A DNA stretch of 64,000 nucleotides, taken from positions 5,555-69,554 of the forward strand of contig CAZCAI010000006.1 in assembly GCA_964496595.1 (NCBI GenBank). Direction: 5' to 3'. The stretch's first letter is position 1; each line of letters opens with the position of its first letter. Under the pieces are notes generated by a model, which saw only the letters and a program-made list of their open reading frames with translations, was not told the origin of the DNA and ran no database searches. This DNA comes from JAAAOZ01 sp964496595 (GTDB lineage Bacteria; Chloroflexota; Anaerolineae; B4-G1; SLSP01). A program made the position numbers and the translations under genes. Below are positions 7,936 through 20,400 of this stretch, piece by piece.

Positions 7936-8092
7936 TTAGAGGCTATTTGAAAATTAGTTCTAACCTTGCGAAGGTTGCGCAAATGACCTGAACAGCCTGT
8001 ACCAGGTGCCACAAGCCGGTTAATCTGTCTCCCAAGGCCCCTGTGAACCTTCGCAAGGGTTCCCCGACTTGAATTTTCAAATACATTCTTAA
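7936..8092 (-). repeat. R2 inverted-repeat element, copy 2 (uninterrupted)
   Basis: Reverse complement of 95-386 minus the 130-bp insert, with about nine differences by eye. It shows the empty target GAAAATTCAAG that in copy 1 is split by the insert with duplicated AAAATTC. Together the two copies bracket the seven-gene operon in inverted orientation. Confidence 0.88.
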
Positions 8093-8099
8093 TGAGCAG

Positions 8100-8205
8100 A
8101 CCAAGGTGCAACGCACTTGAATTGAAGGAAGGGCAACACCCGATGTAGTATAAGCCCGGCGATAAGCCCATAAGTACGTTGCACCTCACAGGACTAAACG
8201 GTTAC
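8100..8205 (+). repeat. R3 inverted-repeat element, copy 1
   Basis: Begins ACCAAGGTGCAACGCACTT and carries the inverted match AAGTACGTTGCACCT near its end. A 106-bp partner of the same length lies reversed at 27371-27476, roughly 85 percent identical by eye. The two copies lie on either side of the giant gene. Confidence 0.85.
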
Positions 8206-8330
8206 AATTAGACTATCCGATTATCCATCTGCTTAATCTGCTGAGATAGAGGCATAAAACTGTCCAGTAGGTAATAGATAGAATAGCGTCCCTTTGGAAG
8301 CAGCATGGCTGAGTCCAAAAGAACGCTTTA

Positions 8331-8340
8331 CCCCCCCCCC
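8331..8340 (+). repeat. C10 homopolymer upstream of the giant gene
   Basis: Ten consecutive C about 135 bp before the start codon. Such tracts are prone to slippage and, in other bacteria, tune expression of surface proteins. No promoter boxes could be placed around it with confidence. Confidence 0.6.
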
Positions 8341-8474
8341 GACGCACTCGGTTGACTCGTGACTGCTGAAAATCGGGCAAAGCTTGATTTAGCGAATTAC
8401 CCTCGTGGCTCCATCACTCCTCGGAACAAAAAGCGTAACCTCTCAATGGATTTTGACGACAAGGAGGCCCCCCA

Positions 8475-11400
8475 ATGAAACGCGAACACGTGATCCTACT
8501 GGCAACCTTGGCTTTCTCCCTGCTGATTGTTTTAACAGCGCGCACCTCGCAGGCTCAAGACGCCTCCGACTCCTACGACGAGGTAAAATCCGCCTGGCAG
8601 CGGGCCACCGAACTGGGTGTCTACAACTTCGCCACCGAGATGCTGCAAACCACGCATCCCGCGCCGCTCGTCTCCAACGCGGGCCGCGCCAGCGAGCAGA
8701 CGCAGATCTACATGGAAGGGCGGGCCAACGTCCCCGCGCAAGAGTTGTCGCTGACTTTGTGGCAAGAGGGCGGCAGCGCGCTCGACGCGCATGATGGCAC
8801 GCCATCCGATGATGGCGTGGAGATCCGCTTCGCGGGCGATCAGGCCTACGGCCGTCAGATCGGCGGCGAGTGGCAGGAGATGGATGATTTCTCGGGCGCC
8901 TTCGCGCCGGGGCAGGATCTGCTCGCGTATTTAGCAGGCATCAAAAACGTCCGCTTCGTCGGCGAAGAAACCCGCGCATTACCAGAATCGGAGATGCCGG
9001 ATGACGCATTACGTTTGACGTTCACGCAGTACGCCTTCGATTTCGACGGCCCGGCCTTCGCCCGCTACCTGCGCGATCAATTGGAAGATCAGTTACGCGC
9101 CTCCGGCGAATTGCCGCTGAATATGACGCTGGACACGCCGCGTCGCTACGTGGAGACCACGGGCGAGGGCGAGATCTGGCTGGATGAGCGCGGCCTGCCC
9201 GTCCGGCTGCGCGTCCACCTGGTCTACCCGCCCAACGAGCAGGGCGAGCGCGTCGAGTCCGAGATCCAGACCGATTTTTCCAGCTTCCCGGCAGAAAAAG
9301 CCTCCGTACCCCCTATGGGCAGCCATCTCGCGCGCCGGGCGAGCGCGACGGCCCGCGAGCAAGCGCCCTCGGCGTTGATGTTCGCGATCAGCCTGGGATT
9401 TTTGGCCTTGCTCGTGACCAGTTATCGCTCTAAAAAACTCTACGCCGCCTTCGTCCTTGCCGTGTTGGCCTCGATGATCGTCACGCCGCTGCTGCAAAGC
9501 CAGCAGGCCTACGCCTTCTCGCACAAGATGGATGCCGCCCGCGCGGAGCAGGAGCGCAAAGCTGAAGAAGAGACCGCCCGTCGCGAGGCGGTGGCAGACA
9601 TGACGGCCTCGAATTGGAACCCGCATCAAGACCCACGAGAGCACAATGCAGAACGTGCAATTCCGAACGCACAACATGATTCGTCGTTCGTCCTTCGTCC
9701 TTCGTCGTCCATTGCTGAGACCACCGACGCGGTGGATACCGACGCCGATGGCTTGAGCGACGCGCAAGAGAGCTTCATCGGCACCGACGCCGCCCGCGCC
9801 GACACCGACGGCGACGGCCTCAGCGACGGCGCGGAGACGCTCATCCTGGGCACCGATCCCTTGAGCGCCGACAGCGACGGCGATCAGATCCTCGATAATG
9901 TGGAGGTGGCGGGCTTCGAGTACGCCGGCGAGCATTGGCATCTCGATCCCAACAACCCCGACACCAACGGCGACGGACGGATGGACAGCCTCGAATGCCC
10001 GGAGCTGATGAACATCAGCAGCGCGTCTGAGCTGAGCGGCGCGGTGTGCGATCCCGACGGCGACGGCACGCCCAATCCCTTCGACTTCGACGATGACAAC
10101 GACGGCGTGCCCGATAAGATCGACCTTTCACCGGAGATGAGCCTCGACCGCGACGGCGTCCGCACCGACGGGCAACACGCAGCCCCCTTCGACGCAGAGC
10201 ATCCCTTCGCTTTGCAGGTGGATGGCCTGGGCGTCGGGGGCGAGTGGCCCGTGCTGGTCGATCTCCAATACCGCCCCGCCAACCCCGATCACCTGGCCTA
10301 CGCCCTCAACGTCCTCGATTGGCCCCAGGATTCGGAGGGACAGGTGCAGCACGTCAAAAACACCACCTTCCCCGACGAGACGGGCGACGTGCGCCTGCTG
10401 CCGATGCTGGAGATCGAGATCCCGGGCGAGAGCGTGCCCTTCAAACTGACCGCCCCGGAGATTGACGTGGCGGCGCGGGGGGATGTCTCCGCCACGCTGC
10501 ACCTGACGCAGCAAGGGGATCAGATCCAGGCGGCGTACAGCTTCGACGACGCTCAGAGCTACACCGCCGCTTTCTACGCCGGCGCGTGCGGGGATGCGAC
10601 GGGCGCGCCGCTCAGTTTGCAGAACGTCACCGATGGCGCGATGGAGAGCGTGGCGACTGGGCAGTTGACCGACTTCGCCGACGGCGAGCACGCGGTAGTC
10701 ATCAGCGGGGATGATGGCAGCGTCTGCGCGACCATCGGCAACATCGTCAACGGCCCGTACGAGGATCGGATGATCGATCCGGCGCCGATCAGACCCTACG
10801 GCATCTCCGTGCGCGAGGCCGACCGGAATGGCGCGCTGCTGGCTTACGCCCCCGCCAACGTGGTGAAGGATGCAGACGGCGGCGGCAAGGTCGCCTTCGC
10901 CAGCCGCCTGCTCTACTGGCCCGGCGAGGGTCGCGCCTGGGAGCAGCCCCAGAAGGTGCGCCTGGTGTGGATCGTGGAGATGCTGACCGATTGGTGCGAT
11001 GCGGCCAATTTCACCGGCGATCAGGAGCAATTCGACGCCTGGTGCCAATCCCCCGCCAATCGCACGCCCGATCAGATACAGATCGTGCACACCTACGACG
11101 ATGATTGGTATCTGACGGGCCTATCCGCGCGCGAGGATTTGGGGCTGGACGTCGCCGTCGCCTACGAGGATCCGGCCACCGACGACGACCCCTCCCAGGC
11201 AGACGCGCTGTGGCACGTAGCGCGCGGGCTGGGGGATGTCTTCGTCACCGGGCGCGATGGTGACGAAAATGGCGCGCGCGACCTTGCCATCACATCCGCG
11301 CATGGCGATACGACGATTCAGGAGCGCTTCGACCGCTTCAGCAATGGCGAGGCGAGCGCGGAGCAGCGCTGGGGCATCGCGCAGGACGCGCTGCGCGTGG

Positions 11401-14400
11401 AGACCTTCCAGTATCCGCACCAGGATCACCTGATGCAGATCGCGATGCACGAGACGCCGCGCATTCTGGAGCAGTTCGCCGCCGACTCAACGCCCACCTT
11501 GCTCTTCGCCCGCGAGGAGCACTATCGCATCGCCGGGCTGGAATCCGCCACGTGGGACAAGGAAGCCGGCCAACTCACCCTCGCCGCTTCAACCGAGCCG
11601 GCGACCACCGCCGGTTTGCAGTGGGCGTCCTATCGCCATACGGATAACGGCTGGGAAGGCTATCCCATCGCCGAGTATTGGGATCACTTAGAGATAACGC
11701 TCACGCAATACTTCCAGGAGCAATATCCGGAAGATGCGGAGGAGACGAACGTCGGGCGGATGGCCGTGGCGCGCGCCTTCTACGCCTCGCTCGTCCAGGG
11801 GATCGTGAGGAATGTGGAGGGCGAGCAGGGCGTGCTGTGGACGCCGGACCCCGCCGGACGAGATACCGACGCTTATTTGACCTCGGCGTTAATGCAGGAG
11901 GGCGGCAATGGCCTCCACGCCCTGGTGGTCTGTATGGGCCAGCTTCTTTACGAGTCCGTCGATCGTACCCAAATGATCTCCAACCAGAGCTTGTTGGAGA
12001 TGTTCGCAAGTATGCCGATCAACGACGGGATCGACATTTTGTTTGAGACGCTGGGGGCCGGGCTTGCCAATTATGCCTTCACGCCCTGGACGACGCTGCT
12101 GGCAAATCTGGGCCGGGCTAAGACGGCCGCGATTGGCTCGGGGGTGATGGCCGGTGCTCTGCTCGTCGTCGGCGTGCTGACCTATGCCATTACCCAGGGC
12201 GGGGGCGTCGTCCAGGGGGTGACCATCTCGATGCTGGCCCTCTCGACCCTCTCGGCGATCTGGGGGGTGCTCCAGACGACCGCTGAAGTGGTGCAGGCGG
12301 CCAAATCCGCCGGCTCCATGGCCCAGGCCATCTCGAGCGCGATGGCCAAGGGGATTCAAAGCAGCTTCAGCAAAGGCGGCCTGGTCAGCGCGGTCATCGG
12401 CGTGGTGATCGCCTGGGCCGTCTTCGCCCTCACGTTGGGCTTTTCGGATCTCTCGCGGGCGGCGATTGGCTACGCGGTGAGCGCCTTGATCGCCAGCATC
12501 ATCGTGACCGACATCATGTTCGCCATCAGCCTGATCCCCATCGTCGGCGCCATCATCGTCGCGGTGGTGAACGCCATCGATACCATGGTCGCCTTGCTGT
12601 GCGGGATCTTTCTCTCCGAGGAACAGCAGCAGGGCGCGGCGGCCAACTTCCTCTGTGGCGGCCTGACCGGACTGGCGACGGCGATCCTGGAGGCGGTTCT
12701 CTACAGCAACACCGTGATGGTCGACATGCAGCCGGAGGACTTCGACCGGCTCCAGCTCGGCCACTTCGAGGCCCACGAACTGGTCCGCCCGGAGGATGGC
12801 TTCGTCGTCGGCAACCGGCTCAAGGTCGGCGTCAGACTCACCACCACGCTCCAGTTAGCCGACCGGCCCGCCTCCGTCGGCGCGGCCTACGTGGGGCAAT
12901 GGGATCAGGATACGCTTAAATCCGCGACCTTTCGCTACCGATGGCAGAAGACGGAGTTTTCTTTCCACGAGGAGCTTTCGCGCAACGAGATGGAGGACGA
13001 ATGGCGCGCGGTCAGCGAGCCTTCGGGCGCCATCCAATACGCGGACACGCAGCGCAGCGAAAGCGGCTTTTTACTCACCCAGGCTGGCCTCAACACCGCC
13101 ATGCCGCTTTACCTATCCGAGGGCTACGCCATCCCCGTCCAGGAGTGTATAGCCGGCGGCTGTGACATCATAGACGAAAAAGATACTCTCCATTACAATT
13201 TTGGCGACACGCTCAACGTGGACGTTTTCCCGCCCACGTTGGATGAATTCTACACGCTGATGGAAACGTCGAGCGGGTTCAGATTGGCCTGGGATCATCG
13301 CTTCCCGGCGCTCCACGACGCCGACGGCGACGGCCTTTCACGCGCCGCTGACCCCAACGACACCCGCTGGGACACCGACGGCGACGGCCTCTCCGATCTC
13401 TTCGAGCTACAAATCGGCAGCGATCCCACGCAGGTGGATACCGACGGCGATGGCCTGACCGACTACGAGGAGGCGCGCTGGGGAACCTCGCCCGTCCGCC
13501 CGGACACGGACGGCGACGGCCTCAGCGACGGGGAGGAAATACAGGGCTGGGATATTCTCTATGGCATCGCGCCAGATGGCAGCGGCCTCTATACCAGAGT
13601 TACCTCAGATCCTCTGACAGCGGATGCCGACGGCGACACCCTGACCGACTTCCAGGAGAAGACCTACGGCCTGAATCCCAACCATCCCTCCAATCCCACC
13701 GTGCTGACGATGAAGTCGGTGATCCAGGAAGATGGCGCAGCGTCGGACGGCTTCGTCCGCCCCGATGACACCTTCCACTACGAGGCCACGCTCAAGAACG
13801 AGTTGAACAGCCGCTACGCCCAGGGCCTGCTCAGCACCGATTTCCCCCAGGCCTTGGAAACCGGCGACATCCCGCCCGCCAGCTTCACGCTCTATCCCCA
13901 GGAGGAGCGGATAATGGCCGGCGACGTGCACGTCTCCCCGGTCGCAGCCAGCGGCCCCTACAGCCTGACCCAGGTCGCCGGCGCGTCCATCTTAGATTGG
14001 CGCGCGATCTCCGGCGAGGCGCAGCTCTGGCTCCCCTTCGAGGACGAGGCCACGTCGGCGACCAAGACCTACCAGGACCGCTCCGGCAACGTCCCGCCCC
14101 ACGATGGGCAGTGCGTGGGCGATGGCTGCTTCTTGGACAAGCAGGAGGGCCGTTACGGCGGATCGCTGCGCCTGAACGGCGGCTACGTCCGCACTGACCT
14201 CGATCCTTCCGAAGAGAATTACGCGGTGTCGCTCTGGTTTAAAACGGACGAGCCGAATAGCGGGCTGGCCTCGGTCGAGCACAGCCAAGGCGCGCAGCTT
14301 TATCTGGCGGAGGGCAAGGTGTGCGCCCGGGTATACGCCGGCGGCGCGGCGCAGGATGCGTGCTCCGAGAACACCTACAACGACGACCAGTGGCATCACG

Positions 14401-17400
14401 TCGTGCATACCTTCGGCGCAGGGCTGGAGGGACAATGGCTCTACGTCGATGGCGCCAATGTCGCCAGGCGCGCCGGCGGAAATGCGCCCGCCAACACCGG
14501 CCACATCGCCTTCGGTCACAGCCGGGTCGATGGCGTCCCGGACTTCACCGGCAAGCTCGACGACGCGCGCGTCTACGATACCAGCATGAGCGAGCAAGCG
14601 GTGAGCGCCCTCTTCGGCGAACCCGTCCTGGCCCTGCGCTTCGATGAGGACGCCGGCTGGCCCGATCACAGCAGCTTCGGCAACGATGGCGCGTGCGAGG
14701 CCCATTGCCCCACGCGCGTGGATGGCGTGATCGGCGGGGGAGCGGGCTTCGAGGGCGCTAACTGCCTGGCCGTGGGACCGGACGCCAGCCTCGACCTGAG
14801 CGCGGGTCGCTTCAGCATCGCGGCCTGGGTCCATCCCCGGAGCGGGAGCGAGGGTGTGGGCCAGTCCATCCTCGACGGGGCTGTAAAGCTCCAGCGCCAG
14901 GGCCGCGCGTTGCGCTTCGGCTTTAACACCGACGACGCCTGGGCCGGGACCTACGAGAGCGGCGATGTCCTGACCCAGGATACCTGGAATCACGTGGCGC
15001 TCGTCTTCGACAGCGGCACGCTTGAACTGTACGTCGATGGCGCGCCGGTGGATGCGGACACGACGATCTTCGCCGGGAAAGCGCCCAGCGCTGCGGCACA
15101 AGCCTTCGACGTGGGATGCACAACCTACGCAGATGGCGCTCGAAGCGAATTCTTTCAAGGTAGACTGGACGAGGTACGCGTCTATCGCGAGACGCTGAAC
15201 GTCAATGCTGTGCAGGCCCTCTACGACAGCGCCACCGTCATGCTCCGCATGCCCTTCGACGATCCGCCCGGCGCGCAGAGCTTCCCCGACGCGAGCGGGC
15301 AGCACGTCGGCGCGTGCAGCGGCGATGCCTGTCCCACCAGCGGCGTCGCCGGGCGCATCAACCGGGCGGCGCGCTTCTGGGGCGATCCGTACAATCCCGA
15401 CAGCGACGATGACAGCATCCGCTTCCCCAACAGCGCGATCAATCGCCTAACCAACGACTTCACCTTAGCGGCGTGGATCAACCCCAGCACCTTGCGGGAT
15501 AACTACGAATCCACCCTCCTTGCCACCGGCCGCTGTCACCGGAACGGCTTCCGCTTCTACCTCGCCGGCGCGGAGCTGCGCCTGAAGACCCACGGCGTGA
15601 AGGACTATGCCTCCGGCTTCGACCTCGCCGAGGGCCGCTGGACGCACGTGGCGGTGGTGCTGGATGGCGAGAACGACGCGACCTTCTACGTGAACGGCGA
15701 GCAGGTCGGGCAAGCAACGCACACCGCCCCGGCGAACGCCGACAGCGCCAATCCGCTGCTAATCGGCGCCTCATACTGTGGCGGTCGGGCCACCTCCCAC
15801 TTCGACGGCGTGATGGACGAGCTCACTATTTTCCGGCGCTCGCTCTCGGCGGACGAGATCCGGCGGCATTATCACGCAGCCCCTGTCCTGCAATTACACT
15901 TCGATGAGGCGCGGCCGGCCGGGGAGACGGGGAACCAGTTTGTGGACGACTCTGACAACGGCCATCACGCGGCCTGTGCAGGAGAGAGTTGCCCGCAGAG
16001 CGGCTTTGTCATTGAGGGGAAAATTGGTCAGGCCATCCAGTTTGACGGCGTGGACCAGGCTGACGCCGATCAAGACGTCGTCGTTGTGTCGGACACAGCC
16101 GCCCTCGATCTGAATACCTTCAGCGTGGCCGCCTGGGTCAGACCGACCGCACGCGGCGGCAGGCAAACGATTGTTGAAAAGGCCGCCTATGATTTGTCCC
16201 GCCTGGATTTAGTTACGAATTATCATCTGTACCTGACTGGCGATCTCAAACCGGTGATCAAATTTACACAGGGGGGAGATAACGATAGTTGGCAAACGGT
16301 GCAAGCGCAGGGCAATACGCCGCTGGTGATGAATGCCTGGAATTATGTGGTGGGGGTCTACGATGGAGACCATCTCAGGGTGTACGCGAATGGCTACGAG
16401 CGAGGCGCGGTCGCGGATCGCATCTCCTATTGGGCCCCGGACGTCAACGACGCGCCGGTAGAAATCGGGAACAGCTCTTACGAAATCGAGGGGTATGCCT
16501 ATCCCTGGTGGGGACACGACGAATTCGCCGGGCGCATCGACGAGGTCGCCATCTATAACCGCGCCCTGACGGCGGCCGAGATTCACGCTACCTTCCTGGC
16601 CCAGGGAAGTTGGGTGGAAGATCGTCAGCGCCAGAATGTCACGGTGGACGCCGACGCCCCAACCTCGGCGCTCTATCCCCCGACGACCTATTGGCCGAAC
16701 CTGTCCGGGCAACTGTTGGCGTTCGCCAGCGATCCCACCTCCGGCATCGCGCAAGCCGAGTTGGGCGTCAAAGCGCCGGGCCAGGCGGGCTTCACCTGGA
16801 GCGATATGCCACGGTGCCTGGACGCTTCCGCGACGGGGGGCGAGTCCTGGTGCCCCACCTTTACGCCCGACGGCGCCGGAACCTACGAGCTGACGACGCG
16901 CGTCACCGACCTGGCCGGCAACAGCGCCCGGTCGGCGACGACCCGGCAGGTCTACGTGGACGACGCGCCGCCGACGCTCAACCTCGGCGCGTCGCGCATC
17001 AGCGTTTTCCGCCACCCCAGCATCCAGCGCGCCTGGCTGGCCCGGATCAGCGGCGAGGTGTCCGACCCGGCCTTGCCTGATGGGGCCGCCGGCAGCGGCA
17101 TCCCGGAAAACGGCGTCCGCGTCTCGCTCTTTGGCGTGACCGATGGCGCGCTGATCGGTGACGGGAATGTGACCGCCATTGTCAGCGGCACGACCTGGAG
17201 CGCGGATTACGTGATCCCGGTAGGGCAGCCCGCCAACGAGTACGTGGTCCGCGCCGAGGCGGTGGACCACGTCGCCCGCATCCCCGGCCTGAGTGAGAGC
17301 CAGGCGGCGCAGCACACGACTGTGGCGGAGGCGACCGTGTCCGTGGACGCGCTCGGCCCGGTGGTGCAACTGGATCGCAGTCCCCTCCCCGACGGCGTCC

Positions 17401-20400
17401 ATCATCCGATGGAGAACCCCCTCCTGGGCAACGTCACGCTATCCGGTACGGCCAGCGAGCGCCCAGTTCCCATCAAGGTGACGTGGACCGCCCCCTGGGG
17501 AGGCTATTACCAGGATTTGTGGATCCGCTGCGGTGGTCAAGAGATACATACGGTACCGGAGGAGACGCTGGACGCCCTGGCGTGGAACACCTCAGACAGT
17601 TGGAGCGGACGCACGTATCAGGGCGCACATTGCACTGTGTCAGGCCCAATCGACAGAACAGAGGGCCATGTCGAGGTGTGTGGTAGCACCGTGGTCAGTT
17701 GGACGCTCGATTCCCGGCGTGTCGTATACTTCACCGCCGATGCAGCCACGTGCCCGCCCGAACGCGCCGTCGCCGGTGTGGCCCAGGTCGAGTTGGGCTG
17801 GCAGGCCATCCTGCCCGATTCGGACCTCTACAGCGAGCCTTCACCGGGGAACGCCGGCCCACTGCTGGTCATGCCCTTCGACGAAGATTGGATCACCGGT
17901 GGTCGTACTGTCGAGGGAGCATCGGAGTGGGCGCACACCGCCGCGCTGCACAGCGGGGAGGGCGATGCGCATAACAAGAGTGTGCCCGGTCAGGTCGGCG
18001 CGCACGCGATTGAGCTGGACGGCGTGGACGATTACGTCCGTCTCACCCCCCACGAGGCCCTCGACATGAGCGACCTGGCGGACGGCTTCACGCAGGCGGC
18101 CTGGGTCTACCCCTCGGGCCAGCCGGGCTTACAGCCAGTCCTGGGCGGCAGCGCCTACAGCGAGCCGGATCGCGCGCACCCATTTATCAATGTGCTCGAT
18201 AGCACGCGCCTGGAGGCCGGCTTCGGCGCCGGCGCGTTCGAGACCGGCGACGTCCTGACGCCCAACGCCTGGAACCACGTCGCCACGACCTTCGATGGCG
18301 CAGCCTACCGGATTTACGTCGACGGCCAGGAAGTCGCCGCCGCTGACATCTTCTCCGGCACATCCCCCTATCCGGCGCAAACGCTCGATATCGGCAGCGG
18401 CACGAAACTTTCGTCCGAATGCATCACCCTGGATGATATCCGTTTCCGTATAAGGAGGGGCCTGGCGGAGCGGTATCGCATCAAGATCAATGGCGAGGTG
18501 GTCTTTACGACCTCCTATTGGCCCGATCCATCCCAATCCATTGACCTCGATTTCTCGCAGGACTATTGCTCGGATATCGATCTGCGGGTTGAGATGCTGG
18601 AAGACGGCGCGTGGGGAGGGATGTACAGGATCGGTTCCGCCAGCATACCGGGGAGGCGCCAACTGTTCTTTTTAGGTCCCATGCCTCCCACTACAAATTG
18701 GCCGCTCCATTCCGTCGAACTCCGTTATACTGTGTCCAGGCTACGCCAAGGGATGCACTATTTTGAGGGCCAGATCGATGATGTGCGCGTCTACCCCCGT
18801 GCCCTATCGGCGTTCGAGATCGACCTGCTCTCCCGCACCGCGTGGCAGACCGTCACGCCGTCGCCCTCCGGCGCGGGCGTGGCGCAGGGCGATTGGGCCG
18901 CCGGCCTGCCGGACGGGTTGGAGGGCGTCTACCAACTGGACCTGCGCGGCCGGGATATGGACGGTCACGTGGATCAGGCCGACCAGAATGTATGGCGCGG
19001 CAGCGTGGATACCCAAGGCCCCCGCGTGAGCGCCACCCGCGCTCCGGTGGCCGGAAACGCCAATGTATCCCGTTATACTGTTATAGCAGAGGATTATAAT
19101 TTGACCGAATCCGGGTTCCGTTCCCCGTGCGGCGGCGGCGCCGTCGCCGAGCGCGAATACGTCCAGACGCCCTGGTACACGCGCCTGTCGGACGCGCCGA
19201 GGCTCTATCGCCTGCGCACCGAATGCGAGATCCCCGACCCGGGATATAACAGCTACTACGACACGCCGGGAATGGCTAACGGCGTCGCGCTGTTTTCGAA
19301 CGGCGCGGTATCCAACACCCAGGCCTACATCGCCGACGGCAGCGCCGGCGTGCACATCCTCGACGTATCCGATCCCCTGCGGCCAAGCTCAATCGGCAGT
19401 TACACGACGATGGATGGCATGCGCGCGTTGGACGTCGCTGTTGCACCGGCGCCGCCCACCACGACCCGCCAGGCCCGCATCACCGTCATGGAACCCGAAA
19501 CCCACACCCCGAAACCTGTCACCCAGACCCCCCTGGCGCCCACCGCCGCCATCACCCACCACGTCACACCGACCGGCGCGGGCGCTTGCGCTTCCTGGGC
19601 CGATGCCTGCGACCTGCAGACCGCATTAGCGGCGGCGACCTGGGGCGACGAGGTTTGGGTCGCCGAGGGCGCCTACACACCTACCGCTGGCCTCACACGC
19701 ACCATCGCCTTCACCCTCAACAGCGGCGTGGCGCTCTACGGCGGCTTCGCGGGCGGGGAGAGCGAGCGGGACGCTCGCGNNNNNNNNNNNNNNNNNNNNN
19801 NNNNNNNNNNNNNNNNNNNNNNNNNNNNNNNNNNNNNNNNNNNNNNNNNNNNNNNNNNNNNNNNNNNNNNNNNNNNNNNGGCGTGGCGCTCTACGGCGGC
19901 TTCGCGGGCGGGGAGAGCGAGCGGGACGCTCGCGATCCCGCGGCCCATCCCACCATCCTCAGCGGCGACATCGGCGTGAGCGGCGTGATCACTGACAACG
20001 CTTACCACGTCGTCCACGTCACCGCTGGCGTGACCGAGGCCACGGTGCTGGACGGATTCACCATCACCGGCGGCAACGCCAGTGACTGGAAGTATGGAGG
20101 AGGCGTGTACAGTGCGGGCGGCAGTCCCACGTTGCGCAATCTCGTCATCGAGAGCAATGTCGCTGAGATGGATGGAGGCGGGATGTATAGCAGCGGCGGG
20201 CGCCCGACCCTGCGCAACGTCGAGTTCATCGAGAACAGCGGCAACAACGGCGGCGGCCTCTACAGCAGCAGCGCCAGTGATCTCGCCAACGTAACTTTCA
20301 AGCGCAACGTCGCCAGCGGCTCGGGCGGCGGCATGTACAACGGTGGCAACAGCCGCCTCTTCAACGTGGCCTTCCTTGGCAACATCTGCACCGCATACGA

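Noticed and set aside
8341..8410. Possible riboswitch (GGGCAAAGC and ATTACC resemble pieces of a GEMM-like motif) before the giant gene
   Set aside because: The conserved core order and the paired stems could not be drawn; the resemblance is limited to short words.
19586..19979. Apparent frameshift or two separate genes at the N run
   Set aside because: The 55-bp identity on both sides and the restored frame explain it as a contig overlap; no frameshift is needed.
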